DNA from: Alcanivoracaceae bacterium
GTDB lineage: Bacteria > Pseudomonadota > Gammaproteobacteria > Pseudomonadales > Alcanivoracaceae
Length of the DNA stretch: 39,625 bases
Assembly: GCA_027324795.1 (NCBI GenBank)
Contig: DAHVSB010000010.1
Span: forward strand, 1-39,625
Direction of reading: 5' to 3'
The notes beneath the pieces were generated by a model. It saw nothing but the letters and a program-made list of their open reading frames with translations, did not search any database and was not told the DNA's origin. The position numbers and the translations under genes were made by a program. Position 1 is the first letter of the stretch. Each line of letters starts with the position of its first letter. This document shows positions 8,494-21,441 of the stretch, in pieces.

Positions 8494-9336
8494 TTACATT
8501 GCTTGTTGCACAGCGTGGGTCATACGCAGTGCATCCACTGTGGGAGCCACATCGTGGACACGCAAAATATGAGCCCCTTGAACGGCAGACCACACCGCCA
8601 AAGCTAAACCACCATACATGCGCTCATCTACGGGTTTATTAAGTGTTTCGCCAATCATGGTTTTGCGGGACACTCCCACTAATAAAGGTAATTCTAGGCG
8701 CAGTAGCTTATGCAAATGCGCCATTAGGGTTAAGTTATGCTGCAGATTTTTGCCAAAGCCGAACCCGGGGTCGAGCACAATTTTGTGACGCTCTATGCCA
8801 GCAGCAACACAACTTTCAACCTTGGCGGCTAAGTAATCACTTACTTCCACCACAACATCCTCATAACAGGGGGCGTGCTGCATGGTTTGTGGCTCGCCTT
8901 GGCGGTGCATTAAACACACGGCCAACCCTGTTTCTGCGGCGGCCTGCAAAGCCCCTTCACGATCAAGGGCACGCACATCATTAATCAGCCCGGCGCCTAA
9001 TTTAGCGCCTTCGCGCATCAGCTCGGGATTACTGGTATCAAGCGAAATCACCACATCCAAATTACGATGGATCTTTTCCACCACAGGCAATACGCGATCC
9101 AATTCTTCCTGTGAGCTCACCGCTTGAGCACCCGGGCGCGTGGACTCGCCGCCAATATCAATAAAAGCCGCACCCTCTGCCACCATTTGTTTGGCTTGAG
9201 CGAAGGCCTTATCAACGGAATTAAATCGCCCACCATCTGAAAACGAGTCAGGGGTGACGTTAAGGATACCCATAACGAGAGGCGCGGACAGATCCACTGT
9301 CCGCGCCCCACACTGTAGTTGCTTATTTTTGCTCAT
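8494..9336 (-). CDS. folP: Dihydropteroate synthase
   Basis: A 280-residue cytoplasmic enzyme that joins p-aminobenzoate to the hydroxymethyl-dihydropterin pyrophosphate in folate synthesis, the target of sulfonamides. Conserved loops are intact: [36 protein letters not shown], the [12 protein letters not shown] loop, [20 protein letters not shown] and the terminal RVHDV. The start has only a weak ribosome-binding site and lies 12 bases after ftsH ends, implying cotranscription with and coupling to ftsH. Confidence 0.96.
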   Translation of the reverse strand: MSKNKQLQCGARTVDLSAPLVMGILNVTPDSFSDGGRFNSVDKAFAQAKQMVAEGAAFIDIGGESTRPGAQAVSSQEELDRVLPVVEKIHRNLDVVISLDTSNPELMREGAKLGAGLINDVRALDREGALQAAAETGLAVCLMHRQGEPQTMQHAPCYEDVVVEVSDYLAAKVESCVAAGIERHKIVLDPGFGFGKNLQHNLTLMAHLHKLLRLELPLLVGVSRKTMIGETLNKPVDERMYGGLALAVWSAVQGAHILRVHDVAPTVDALRMTHAVQQAM

Positions 9337-9348
9337 AACTCTGCTTAA

Positions 9349-11277
9349 TTATGAATTCGCAGGCCCTGCAATGGCATCATCGCCGGCGTCATCTGCCTTA
9401 GTGGTGGTTTCCACAGAAGCTGCTACACCGCCCGCACCTGGCTCATCCCAATCTTTTGGCGGACGAGGTGTGCGGCCATTCATAATGTCATCGATTTGGT
9501 CTGCATCAATGGTTTCATACTTCATTAAGGCCTGCGCCATAGCCTCAAGCTTGTCACGGTTTTCATGCAGAATCTTTTCCGCGCGGGCGTAGCTAGCATC
9601 AATAATAGCGCGCACTTCGCGGTCGATTTCTTCGGCGGTTTGCTGAGAAATATGGCTCGTTTGGGTCATGGATTTACCCAAAAACACTTCACCTTCTTCC
9701 TCTTCATAAGCCAATGGGCCTAGCTTTTCTGACAAGCCCCACTTGGTCACCATATTGCGCGCAATTTTGGTAGCACGCTCAATATCGTTGGACGCGCCTG
9801 TGGTAACACCATCAAAGCCGTTAATCATTTCTTCAGCAATACGGCCACCAAACAAAGAGCTAATCATGCTTTCTAAGGCACGCTTAGACTGGCTGTATTT
9901 GTCTTCCTCAGGCAAGTACATGGTGACACCCAGGGCACGGCCACGAGGAATAATCGAAACTTTATAAACAGGGTCATGCTCCGGTACCAAGCGGCCCACA
10001 ATGGCGTGGCCTGCTTCGTGGTACGCCGTATTGAGCTTTTCTTCCTCGGACATCACCATAGATCGGCGCTCAGCACCCATTAAGATTTTATCTTTGGCGA
10101 GCTCAAATTCCTTCATGCTCACTAAACGCTTATCGCCGCGAGCGGCAAATAACGCAGCTTCGTTAACCAAGTTCGCTAAATCCGCACCCGAGAAGCCAGG
10201 GGTACCACGCGCTAATAAAGAGGGCTGAACATCATCCGCTACTGGCACTTCTTTCATATGCACTTTAAGAATTTGCTCACGGCCACGCACATCGGGTAAC
10301 GGCACCACCACTTGGCGGTCGAAACGACCAGGGCGCAGCAAAGCGGCATCTAATACATCTGGGCGGTTAGTGGCCGCAATCACGATAACACCATCGTTAA
10401 CGCCAAAACCGTCCATTTCTACCAATAGCTGGTTAAGGGTTTGCTCGCGCTCATCGTGGCCGCCACCAAGACCTGCCCCACGGCTACGGCCCACGGCATC
10501 AATTTCATCAATAAAGATAATGCAAGGGGCGTGCTTTTTTGCCTGCTCAAACATATCGCGCACCCGCGATGCACCCACACCCACAAACATTTCCACAAAA
10601 TCAGAGCCACTGATGGAGAAGAAAGGCACACGAGCTTCACCGGCAATGGCTTTGGCTAGTAGGGTTTTACCTGTACCAGGCGAGCCGACCATTAACACAC
10701 CACGCGGGATTTTGCCGCCTAAGCGCTGGAACTTGCTTGGGTCGCGCAAAAATTCCACCAATTCCGCCACTTCTTCTTTGGCTTCATCCACGCCTGCCAC
10801 ATCGGCAAAGGTGGTATTGATTTGGTCTTCGGATAATAGCTTGGCCTTGCTCTTGCCAAAGGTCATGGGGCCACCGCCACCGCGACCACCCCCTTGCATT
10901 TGGCGCATAAAGAACATAAAAATCGCCACAATCAAGAGAATAGGCAGAATAGAAAGCAGGAGTTGGGAAAGGAAGCTTTGGCGCTCAGGGGCCTTACCTT
11001 CAACTCGAACATTGTTTTGAATCAGGGTGGGCATTAAATCTAAATCTGCCACCGGCGGCTTAACGGTTTCAAAGCTTTGCCCGTTTCGGCCCTCACCACG
11101 GATGCGGTAATCTTGTATTTCCACACGCGCCACATCGCCACTTTCCACGCGCTCAATAAACTCTGAGTAGTCAATAGTACGCGGCGCTGTTTGGTGCCCA
11201 AGCCCTTGGGCCACCATGTAAAGAACCCCGGCTACAATTACCCAGAGCACTATGTTTTTCATCATCTCGTTGTTCAA
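9349..11277 (-). CDS. ftsH: ATP-dependent membrane zinc metalloprotease FtsH
   Basis: A 642-residue inner-membrane AAA protease that degrades misfolded membrane proteins and, in related bacteria, sigma-32 and LpxC. Visible are an N-terminal membrane helix (about residues 8-24), a periplasmic segment, a second helix (about 105-125, [20 protein letters not shown]), Walker A GSPGTGKT near residue 200, Walker B IIFIDEID, an arginine-finger RPGRFDRQ and the zinc site HEAGH (His420, Glu421, His424). The start is probably TTG at 11277, with GAGGTG four bases upstream; an ATG four codons later is an alternative. rlmE precedes it by 79 bases. Confidence 0.97.
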   Translation of the reverse strand: MNNEMMKNIVLWVIVAGVLYMVAQGLGHQTAPRTIDYSEFIERVESGDVARVEIQDYRIRGEGRNGQSFETVKPPVADLDLMPTLIQNNVRVEGKAPERQSFLSQLLLSILPILLIVAIFMFFMRQMQGGGRGGGGPMTFGKSKAKLLSEDQINTTFADVAGVDEAKEEVAELVEFLRDPSKFQRLGGKIPRGVLMVGSPGTGKTLLAKAIAGEARVPFFSISGSDFVEMFVGVGASRVRDMFEQAKKHAPCIIFIDEIDAVGRSRGAGLGGGHDEREQTLNQLLVEMDGFGVNDGVIVIAATNRPDVLDAALLRPGRFDRQVVVPLPDVRGREQILKVHMKEVPVADDVQPSLLARGTPGFSGADLANLVNEAALFAARGDKRLVSMKEFELAKDKILMGAERRSMVMSEEEKLNTAYHEAGHAIVGRLVPEHDPVYKVSIIPRGRALGVTMYLPEEDKYSQSKRALESMISSLFGGRIAEEMINGFDGVTTGASNDIERATKIARNMVTKWGLSEKLGPLAYEEEEGEVFLGKSMTQTSHISQQTAEEIDREVRAIIDASYARAEKILHENRDKLEAMAQALMKYETIDADQIDDIMNGRTPRPPKDWDEPGAGGVAASVETTTKADDAGDDAIAGPANS

Positions 11278-11356
11278 GAGTCACCTCATCCATTACCAAG
11301 TGGGTGATTACACCGCGGCAATGCAGCTAAACAGTTAGTTGTTCTACTATACCTAA

Positions 11357-11977
11357 TTAATGTTTCAAGCCCGAGCCTAATAAATAGACTTCTGCCGAAC
11401 GTGCTCGGCTGGCTGCGGGCTTGCGCGTTACAAAACGTTTAAATGTATCGCGCATGGCAGCGCGGTACTCTTCAATTCCTTCACCATGAAACACTTTTAC
11501 CAAAAAGTGGCCATCAGGGGATAATACCTGCTGTGCCATATCTAAGGCCAGTTCTGCAAGGTACATGGCGCGCGGAATATCCACTGCGCGGTTTCCGCTC
11601 ATGTTGGGTGCCATATCAGACATCACCAAATCCACAGGCTCATTACCGAGTGCATCTAAAATGGCGTCGAACACCTCTTGCTCACGAAAATCGCCTTGCA
11701 CAAAAGTGACATCAGCAATGGCATCCATGGGCAAAATATCACTTGCCACAATGCGCCCCGTGCCTTGCAAATGTTTGGCTGCCACTTGCACCCAACCGCC
11801 TGGGGCTGCGCCTAAATCCAAAACGCGCATGCCTTTCTTTAAGATGCGGTCTTTTTCGTTAATTTCAATAAGCTTGTAACTTGCACGTGAGCGATAGCCT
11901 TCAGCTTGGGCTTTGGCCACCCACATATCGGAAAAATGCTCTTTGAGCCAACGCCGGCTGCTTTTCGAACGTGCCAT
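11357..11977 (-). CDS. rlmE: 23S rRNA (uridine-2'-O-)-methyltransferase RlmE
   Basis: A 206-residue Rossmann methyltransferase (also FtsJ/RrmJ) that methylates U2552 of 23S rRNA in the large subunit. It shows the SAM-binding motif [20 protein letters not shown] with the catalytic Asp, and VKVFHGEG with the catalytic Lys. The length is close to the E. coli enzyme. It is transcribed towards ftsH, the conserved rlmE-ftsH pair, and its start is only 35 bases from the divergent yhbY start. AAAGGAG lies about 13 bases upstream of the ATG. Confidence 0.96.
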   Translation of the reverse strand: MARSKSSRRWLKEHFSDMWVAKAQAEGYRSRASYKLIEINEKDRILKKGMRVLDLGAAPGGWVQVAAKHLQGTGRIVASDILPMDAIADVTFVQGDFREQEVFDAILDALGNEPVDLVMSDMAPNMSGNRAVDIPRAMYLAELALDMAQQVLSPDGHFLVKVFHGEGIEEYRAAMRDTFKRFVTRKPAASRARSAEVYLLGSGLKH

Positions 11978-12012
11978 GCTGTAGAATGCACTCCTTTAAT
12001 TAAGGGAGACCT
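11978..12012. promoter_or_regulatory. 35-bp divergent spacer carrying both Shine-Dalgarno sequences
   Basis: The spacer between rlmE (minus) and yhbY (plus) contains CTCCTTTAATTAAGGGAG, which supplies AAGGGAG for yhbY on the plus strand and AAAGGAG for rlmE on the minus strand. There is no room for complete promoters in both directions, so each promoter must extend into the opposite coding sequence. Confidence 0.6.
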
Positions 12013-12348
12013 ATGATGGCCAATAATATTCCATTGAGCAAACAAGATATCCGCCGCTTTCGCGCCATTGGACACCACCTCAAACCCGTACTCATTCTTG
12101 GCGATGCGGGCTTAAGTGATGCCTTTATTGATGAGCTTGAGTTGCGCTTGCGTGACCACGAACTTATTAAAGTGAGCGTAAACGCTGAAGACCGTGGCGA
12201 CCGTGAAATGCTGGGCACTGCCATGGCAGAAGCCGTTAATGCCAACATAGTGCAGCGCATTGGCAAAATGCTGCTCTTGTACCGTGCCGCAGAACGTCCG
12301 AACCCAAAACTCTCGAACATCCTGCGCCACCAGCACGGTGGGCTATAA
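12013..12348 (+). CDS. yhbY: CRM-domain ribosome-assembly RNA-binding protein YhbY
   Basis: A 111-residue single CRM-domain protein that associates with pre-50S ribosomal particles. It shows the expected [20 protein letters not shown] (GxxG loop), an [14 protein letters not shown] core and the C-terminal [18 protein letters not shown]. The tandem ATG ATG start follows AAGGGAG. It is divergent from rlmE and its last six bases overlap the end of greA on the other strand, the same arrangement as in Pseudomonas. Confidence 0.92.
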   Translation: MMANNIPLSKQDIRRFRAIGHHLKPVLILGDAGLSDAFIDELELRLRDHELIKVSVNAEDRGDREMLGTAMAEAVNANIVQRIGKMLLLYRAAERPNPKLSNILRHQHGGL

Positions 12349-12819
12349 GTGCTCCACCTTATCGATTTCATACTCCACCAAACCACCGGGGGTGGTGATT
12401 TGCACCACATCCCCCTCGGCCTTACCCACTAAACCGCGGGCAATAGGCGATGTCACGGAAATCTTGCCTGCTTTGATATCCGCTTCGTCTTCACCGACAA
12501 TTTGGTAAACGCGCTCTTCCTCTGTCTCCACGTTTAAAATGGTGACAGTGGTGCCAAAAATCACTTTACCCGTTTGTGGCATGGACTTAACGTCAATGAT
12601 TTGGGCCGCAGAAAGCTTGCCTTCAATTTCCGCAATACGGCCTTCACAAAAGCTTTGCTCTTCACGAGCAGCGTGATATTCAGCGTTCTCTTTCAAGTCG
12701 CCGTGCTCACGCGCGCTAGCAATGGCTTTTACAATACGTGGACGCACCTCTGTTTTAAGGCGCTGCAATTCTTCACGCAGCGCTTCGGCACCTTCCACTG
12801 TCATTGGTACTCTTTGCAT
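12343..12819 (-). CDS. greA: Transcription elongation factor GreA
   Basis: A 158-residue protein that rescues backtracked RNA polymerase by stimulating transcript cleavage. It shows the N-terminal coiled coil with the start motif [18 protein letters not shown], the tip acidic residues in the [15 protein letters not shown] region, and the C-terminal FKBP-like domain ([19 protein letters not shown]). The ATG at 12819 has GGAGGA about eight bases upstream; a TTG codon directly before it is not needed. It is 21 bases downstream of carB in the same direction, so probably cotranscribed with carAB. Confidence 0.96.
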   Translation of the reverse strand: MQRVPMTVEGAEALREELQRLKTEVRPRIVKAIASAREHGDLKENAEYHAAREEQSFCEGRIAEIEGKLSAAQIIDVKSMPQTGKVIFGTTVTILNVETEEERVYQIVGEDEADIKAGKISVTSPIARGLVGKAEGDVVQITTPGGLVEYEIDKVEHL

Positions 12820-12840
12820 CAAACACTTCCTCCGTGGTAA

Positions 12841-16065
<3,225 letters not shown>

Positions 16066-16106
16066 AGCGTGCAAACCACCGTAGTTGCTTCAATCTGAGT
16101 CTTTCT

Positions 16107-16123
16107 GCCGGCCTAGCGCCGGC
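16107..16123 (-). other. GC-rich hairpin in the carA-carB intercistronic gap
   Basis: GCCGGC occurs twice (16107-16112 and 16118-16123) with a 5-base loop, giving a 6-bp GC stem in the 75-base gap between carA and carB. No T-run follows on the minus strand, so it looks like an mRNA-stability or processing element rather than a terminator. Confidence 0.45.
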
Positions 16124-16140
16124 GCCATAATGTGCAAGTG

Positions 16141-17238
16141 TTATGCGTTTAACGCGGCAACAAAGTTGCGCAGCAATTCATCCGCACCTGCTGAATTCAC
16201 GCTGCCCTTAGGCACGCTCTGAAACCCTTGCACGGATGCGTTTTGCCACTTGAGTCCTTGCACGGACTGGTCGAATAAGGAAATGTGGGTAACAACCACT
16301 TGCTCCGGCAGGCTAGCAGCCACCAGCGCATGACTACTGCGTTGGTCGGTGTGCTCCACTTTGGCACTTTCCACGCAGCGCACGGGATGCGAACCACCAT
16401 ACTGAGCCGGTGTAAGGCGCTCTTCTTGCGCTCCTTGGGCCACCGCTAATAGGCGCATACCCAAGCCCACGCCAAATACAGGCTTATTGGCAGTGAGTAA
16501 ATCTTTCGCCAATCCTAAGGCGGGGTTGGCGTTGGCTGCGCCAGGGCCGTTGGATAACACCACGGCTTGATATGACGCTAAGGCTTCTGCCGATACGCTA
16601 GCAGGCACCACAGTAACATTGGCGCCCGCCTCCACTAATACACGCAGCAAGGTACGGGTAACGCCTAAATCCACCACCGCCACCTTGGGTGCCTCTGCAT
16701 TGTTTTGGCTATAACCTTGGCCCCAGTGCCAGATGCCTTCTTGCCAGAGATGTTCAGCTGTTGCGCCATCCCAAGGGGCTGGCTCTGCCGCTTGTTTGGC
16801 AGCAGCAATAGCAGCGGCTTCATCGAGATTATCCCCTGTTTGAATACAAGCGCCCATGCGGCCCTTATCGCGAATCAAACGGGTTAAACGGCGCGTATCT
16901 ATCTCAGCAATGGCCACGATGCCGTGTTGCTGCAAGTATTCAGGCAGGCTTTGTTCTGCACGCCAGTTGCTCACAATCGGCGAAAGCTCACGCACGATTA
17001 AACCACTTGCTGCCACCGCGTCAGACTCTGCATCTTCTGCGTTAACGCCTACGCTGCCTGCCACGGGATACGTAAGGCTGAGCAGTTTGCCCGCCAACGC
17101 AGGGTCTGTGAGTAATTCTTGATAACCGCTCGCCGCTGTACTAAATACGACTTCCGCAGTTACTTGACCTGATGCACCAATTGATACGCCGTGGAAGACA
17201 CTACCGTCTTCAAGCGCTAATAAGGCAGGAACCGTCAC
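16141..17238 (-). CDS. carA: Carbamoyl-phosphate synthase small subunit with degenerate glutaminase site
   Basis: A 365-residue CarA homologue in the standard position before carB. Family knowledge: CarA hydrolyses glutamine with a Cys-His-Glu triad and passes ammonia to CarB. The N-terminal domain is well kept (ALEDGSVFHGVSIGASG, GYQELLTDPAL, IDTRRLTRLIRDKG). In the class I amidotransferase domain the nucleophile motif FGxCLGHQL reads FGVGLGMRL: Gly258 replaces Cys, Met261 replaces His, Arg262 replaces Gln. The C-terminal FQGHPEASPGP reads FQSVPKGSVNS, so the catalytic His and Glu are Val342 and Lys344. The NHG segment is also lost (QRSSHAL), while GGSHPV remains. The frame is open throughout. 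The start is GTG with GGAGG six bases upstream. It is most likely a pseudo-glutaminase; glutaminase activity is not expected. Confidence 0.93.
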   Translation of the reverse strand: MTVPALLALEDGSVFHGVSIGASGQVTAEVVFSTAASGYQELLTDPALAGKLLSLTYPVAGSVGVNAEDAESDAVAASGLIVRELSPIVSNWRAEQSLPEYLQQHGIVAIAEIDTRRLTRLIRDKGRMGACIQTGDNLDEAAAIAAAKQAAEPAPWDGATAEHLWQEGIWHWGQGYSQNNAEAPKVAVVDLGVTRTLLRVLVEAGANVTVVPASVSAEALASYQAVVLSNGPGAANANPALGLAKDLLTANKPVFGVGLGMRLLAVAQGAQEERLTPAQYGGSHPVRCVESAKVEHTDQRSSHALVAASLPEQVVVTHISLFDQSVQGLKWQNASVQGFQSVPKGSVNSAGADELLRNFVAALNA

Positions 17239-17266
17239 GCAACCTCCAGAGTTGTTTCTCTCGCCA

Positions 17267-17290
17267 GAAAATAAAAGAGGGCCAGCCTCT
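17267..17290 (-). terminator. Possible attenuator hairpin in the carA leader
   Basis: On the minus strand AGAGG-CTGGC-CCTCT (17276-17290) is followed directly by TTTTATTTT, about 30 bases before the carA start. The stem is only five base pairs (extendable by G-U pairs), but the position fits an attenuator or leader terminator in front of carAB. Confidence 0.35.
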
Positions 17291-17364
17291 CCCTACCCGC
17301 TTTGCACAGTGAAATGCTCGGGGAACCACCCAACTGGGGCCTAAAAAACTTGTGGGCCATATGC

Positions 17365-17393
17365 AAAAAAAGCGAGATGGAGCTCCATCTCGC
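17365..17393 (-). terminator. Rho-independent terminator after dapB
   Basis: A perfect 22-base inverted repeat (17372-17393; half-site GCGAGATGGAG) is followed on the minus strand by seven Ts (17365-17371). It lies 116 bases past the dapB stop and separates the mrp-dapB unit from carA. The remaining bases between dapB and carA show no gene. Confidence 0.88.
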
Positions 17394-17508
17394 CTTAGTT
17401 TCAGCGTGCTTTACGCAGTAATTCGCTACCCAATGCTGCCGACCCTAGCAGGCAACAGCGCATTTTAAGGTTTATTGCGCTCCATGTCACCCGCCTTTGG
17501 GATTTAAA

Positions 17509-18711
<1,203 letters not shown>

Positions 18712-18712
<1 letters not shown>

Positions 18713-18990
18713 TATTCAATCACCTCCCCACGCATTAAAAATTTGGCTGTGGCAATGGTGCTCACAAAGCCAACAAATACAATAAGCAAAGCCACTTCGA
18801 AATAAACGTCATGGCCAAAACGAATACCAAGCACAAGTAAGGTGAGCGCCACACTTAAATACAGTACATCCAGCGCCAATACCCTATCTTGTGCGGTGGG
18901 GCCTTTAAGCATGCGAATCATGGCAAACAACATGGTGAGCGCAAAACAAGCCAGTGCAAAATATTGAGCGCCAATAAAGAGAGTCATCAT
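18712..18990 (-). CDS. mrpF: Mrp Na+/H+ antiporter subunit F
   Basis: A 92-residue protein with three membrane helices and the MnhF/PhaF motif MLKGPTAQDRVLALDVL followed by a conserved C-terminal FVGFVSTIATAKFL. It is a required subunit of the hetero-oligomeric Mrp complex in the inner membrane. It starts within the last codons of mrpE (ATGA overlap, 18987-18990) and ends with a TAATG junction into mrpG. Confidence 0.9.
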
Positions 18991-19481
18991 GAGCCAAATA
19001 TCTCCATCAGTGGGCGCTCATAGCGCTCTTTGATAAGGGTGCGCCATGCGTCTTCATCACGCAAATCAAGCACATGAATCATAAGGTAGCGCCTGTCATC
19101 AGTGAATTCTGCCCACACCGTGCCAGGTGTGGAGTTAATGATGCACGCCAACACGGCTTGCCCATGCATGGATTCCATATCAAGAGGAATTGTCATAAAA
19201 CCCGAGTGCTGACGCCGCCAAGCAGGCCCCCAAATCACCACACTCACGGCCCATGCCGAAATCACAATATCCCAGAGCACGTGGAAAAACAGCACCACAA
19301 TCACCTTAGGTTTACGCACTTGCTGGGCGCGAATGGGCTGCAAACCACGCAGCCACCAAGGCAAAAACCACGCGGCGATTAACGCGAATAATACGTGTGG
19401 CACTGCTAGGCTCTGATTAAGCAGCAGCCACATGCAAAACAAAAATGCCGACTGCAAGGGAAAAGGCAACCAAGCTCGCAT
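18987..19481 (-). CDS. mrpE: Mrp Na+/H+ antiporter subunit E
   Basis: A 164-residue MnhE/PhaE-type subunit: hydrophobic N-terminal helices (residues about 8-45), then a soluble domain with the family signature ACIINSTPGTVWAEFTDDRRYLMIHVLD, followed by a C-terminal helix. In B. subtilis and relatives MrpE is needed for full antiport and assembly. Its start forms TAATG with the mrpD stop, and it overlaps mrpF by four bases. The protein is close to the usual family length. Confidence 0.9.
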   Translation of the reverse strand: MRAWLPFPLQSAFLFCMWLLLNQSLAVPHVLFALIAAWFLPWWLRGLQPIRAQQVRKPKVIVVLFFHVLWDIVISAWAVSVVIWGPAWRRQHSGFMTIPLDMESMHGQAVLACIINSTPGTVWAEFTDDRRYLMIHVLDLRDEDAWRTLIKERYERPLMEIFGS

Positions 19482-21097
19482 TAGCGCACCTCCTCTGGGC
19501 TAGGCACCGGCGCCGCATCGAGCACCGCGCGCGCGGTATCGTGAGGAAAACTTAAGGTGGCCACGGTGCGCTCTAAATACCCCATCACGGGCCCTGCAGC
19601 CACGGTGAGTACAATGCACAAGCTCAACAACCAAGCCACAGGGGCAGCTTCGATAATGCGCAAATGCGGCCGCGCATGGGATTCTGGCACCCAAAACAAA
19701 CGAATGCCTAAACGCAATAAAGTAATCACGCCTGTGAGGCCAGAACCAATCACTAAGGCTATTAGCAACCAGTGCCACCACTGCACAGCTCCCTCCACAG
19801 GATTCAGCGTGGCCACTAGCAAGCTAAATTTAGCCAAAAACCCTGATAAGGGCGGCAAACCGGTAATTAAAATGCCGCAAATGACAAAGCTCATGCCCAA
19901 AAACGCCAAGGCCGCTGGGATAGCCACCCCCACTTCTTCTTGCTCTGGCAGCACCATACCTTCAGCTTCAAACGCTTCTACGGTTACCGCTAGCAAGTCG
20001 GCACCAAACTGGCGGATGCGTTCGAGCAAATCAATCAGCAAAAACATGCCGCCCACGGCCAACGTGGACACCAACAAATAATACAACGCTGCCGCCCAAG
20101 CGTTGGGGCTACCCAAGCTCATGCCCGCCAGCAAAATACCTGTGGAAGCAATAATGCTCACCCCTGCCATACGGCGTAAATCCTGTGCGGCCAACATGCC
20201 CAGTGAAGCAAAAAACAATGTGAGCATGGCAAGGCCCATCAACCAATCGGCTTCGGTTTCAAGCCCAGGAAAGTTTTCTTCAGGCACCACAATGGCCCAC
20301 AACCGAAACAAGGAATACACCCCTACTTTGGTCATAATCGAAAACATGGCCGCCACGGGTGCCACCGCCACACCATAGCTAGTGGGCAACCAAAAGTTCA
20401 GCGGCCACACCGCGCTTTTCACCAAAAAGGCCACGGCCAATACCGCAGCACCTGCTTGCAGCAAGGTATATTCGTTATGGCTCATTGCGCTGGTGGCCAC
20501 CGTAATATCCGCCATATTCAGCGAACCCGATGCCGCATAAATCAACCCCACGCCCACCAAAAATATAGAAGATGACACCAGGTTTACGGCGATATAGCGC
20601 AGACCTGCTCGTACTCGGGCTTTGCCTGAGCCATGCAACAATAGGCCATAGGACGCCGCCAGCATAATTTCAAAAAATACAAACAGGTTAAATAAGTCGT
20701 TAGTAAGAAAAGCGCCATTCACTCCCACCAGCAAAAGCTGAAACAACCCGTAGAAATGCACTCCGACTCTGTCCCAACGGGCAATAGCGAATACCAACGC
20801 TGGCAAAGCCAGCACACTGGTGAGCAACAGCATTAGCGCTGACAGGCGATCCACCAATAATACGATGCCAAAGGGCGGTGCCCAATTTCCAAGCAGATAC
20901 ACAGCGGCGGGGCTTGCGTCTGCCACTCCATCCGCTTGCACCACCAAAGTGGCAGCCACCATAAGCTGTAGCACGGCGCTCACCACACTAATGGTGATTT
21001 TTGTCCGACGCTTAAACTCACTAATTAGCGCTAACACCATGGCGGCGGCTAGCGGTAACAAAATGGGTAAAACGGGGAGGTGTTCAGCCAATCTCAT
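19481..21097 (-). CDS. mrpD: Mrp Na+/H+ antiporter subunit D
   Basis: A 538-residue polytopic inner-membrane protein related to complex I subunits NuoL/M/N. Visible family residues include Glu143 in FVFFEIMLAASYG and Lys227 in FLVKSAVWPLNFWLP, the pair corresponding to the essential Glu/Lys of MrpD in characterised systems. A hydrophilic acidic insert (about residues 369-395, with VLPEQEEVGVAIP) is typical of the group-2 PhaD type. The gene overlaps mrpC by four bases (ATGA) and mrpE by one base. It is likely part of the proton or sodium path. Confidence 0.94.
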   Translation of the reverse strand: MRLAEHLPVLPILLPLAAAMVLALISEFKRRTKITISVVSAVLQLMVAATLVVQADGVADASPAAVYLLGNWAPPFGIVLLVDRLSALMLLLTSVLALPALVFAIARWDRVGVHFYGLFQLLLVGVNGAFLTNDLFNLFVFFEIMLAASYGLLLHGSGKARVRAGLRYIAVNLVSSSIFLVGVGLIYAASGSLNMADITVATSAMSHNEYTLLQAGAAVLAVAFLVKSAVWPLNFWLPTSYGVAVAPVAAMFSIMTKVGVYSLFRLWAIVVPEENFPGLETEADWLMGLAMLTLFFASLGMLAAQDLRRMAGVSIIASTGILLAGMSLGSPNAWAAALYYLLVSTLAVGGMFLLIDLLERIRQFGADLLAVTVEAFEAEGMVLPEQEEVGVAIPAALAFLGMSFVICGILITGLPPLSGFLAKFSLLVATLNPVEGAVQWWHWLLIALVIGSGLTGVITLLRLGIRLFWVPESHARPHLRIIEAAPVAWLLSLCIVLTVAAGPVMGYLERTVATLSFPHDTARAVLDAAPVPSPEEVR

Positions 21098-21441
21098 GAC
21101 TCCTCTTCCTCCACCCCATCCACGTGGTCAGTACCTGTGAGGCCGCGGCTGGCAATCATCACCACCAAAAACAAAGCCAACATGGCAAAACCAATCACAA
21201 TGGCGGTGAGCACCAAAGCTTGTGGCACAGGGTCTGCATAGTCGGCAATGGCGTCAGCGGTTTGCTTCAGCAACACTGGTGCCTTATCCACCGACAAACG
21301 GCCCATGGAAAACAAAAATAGATTCACACCATAGGACAGGATTGAAAGCCCCATGACTACCTGAAAAGTACGCGGCCTGAGTAGCAACCAAACGCCTACC
21401 CCACAAAGCACGCCCACCACTAGCGCATACACTAACTCCAT
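21094..21441 (-). CDS. mrpC: Mrp Na+/H+ antiporter subunit C
   Basis: A 115-residue protein with three helices, homologous to complex I NuoK: the motif SYGVNLFLFSMGRL and the second-half ADYADPVPQALVLTAIVIGFAMLALFLVV are characteristic of MnhC/PhaC. A short acidic tail (DGVEEEES) ends the protein. The start lies inside the end of mrpAB (10-base overlap) and the stop overlaps mrpD, consistent with equimolar coupled synthesis. Confidence 0.92.
   Translation of the reverse strand: MELVYALVVGVLCGVGVWLLLRPRTFQVVMGLSILSYGVNLFLFSMGRLSVDKAPVLLKQTADAIADYADPVPQALVLTAIVIGFAMLALFLVVMIASRGLTGTDHVDGVEEEES

Noticed and set aside
11340-11365. CTTGAAA on the minus strand upstream of ftsH, a possible sigma-32 -35 box
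   Set aside because: It is the last codons of rlmE, and no CCCAT box follows at 13-17 bases.
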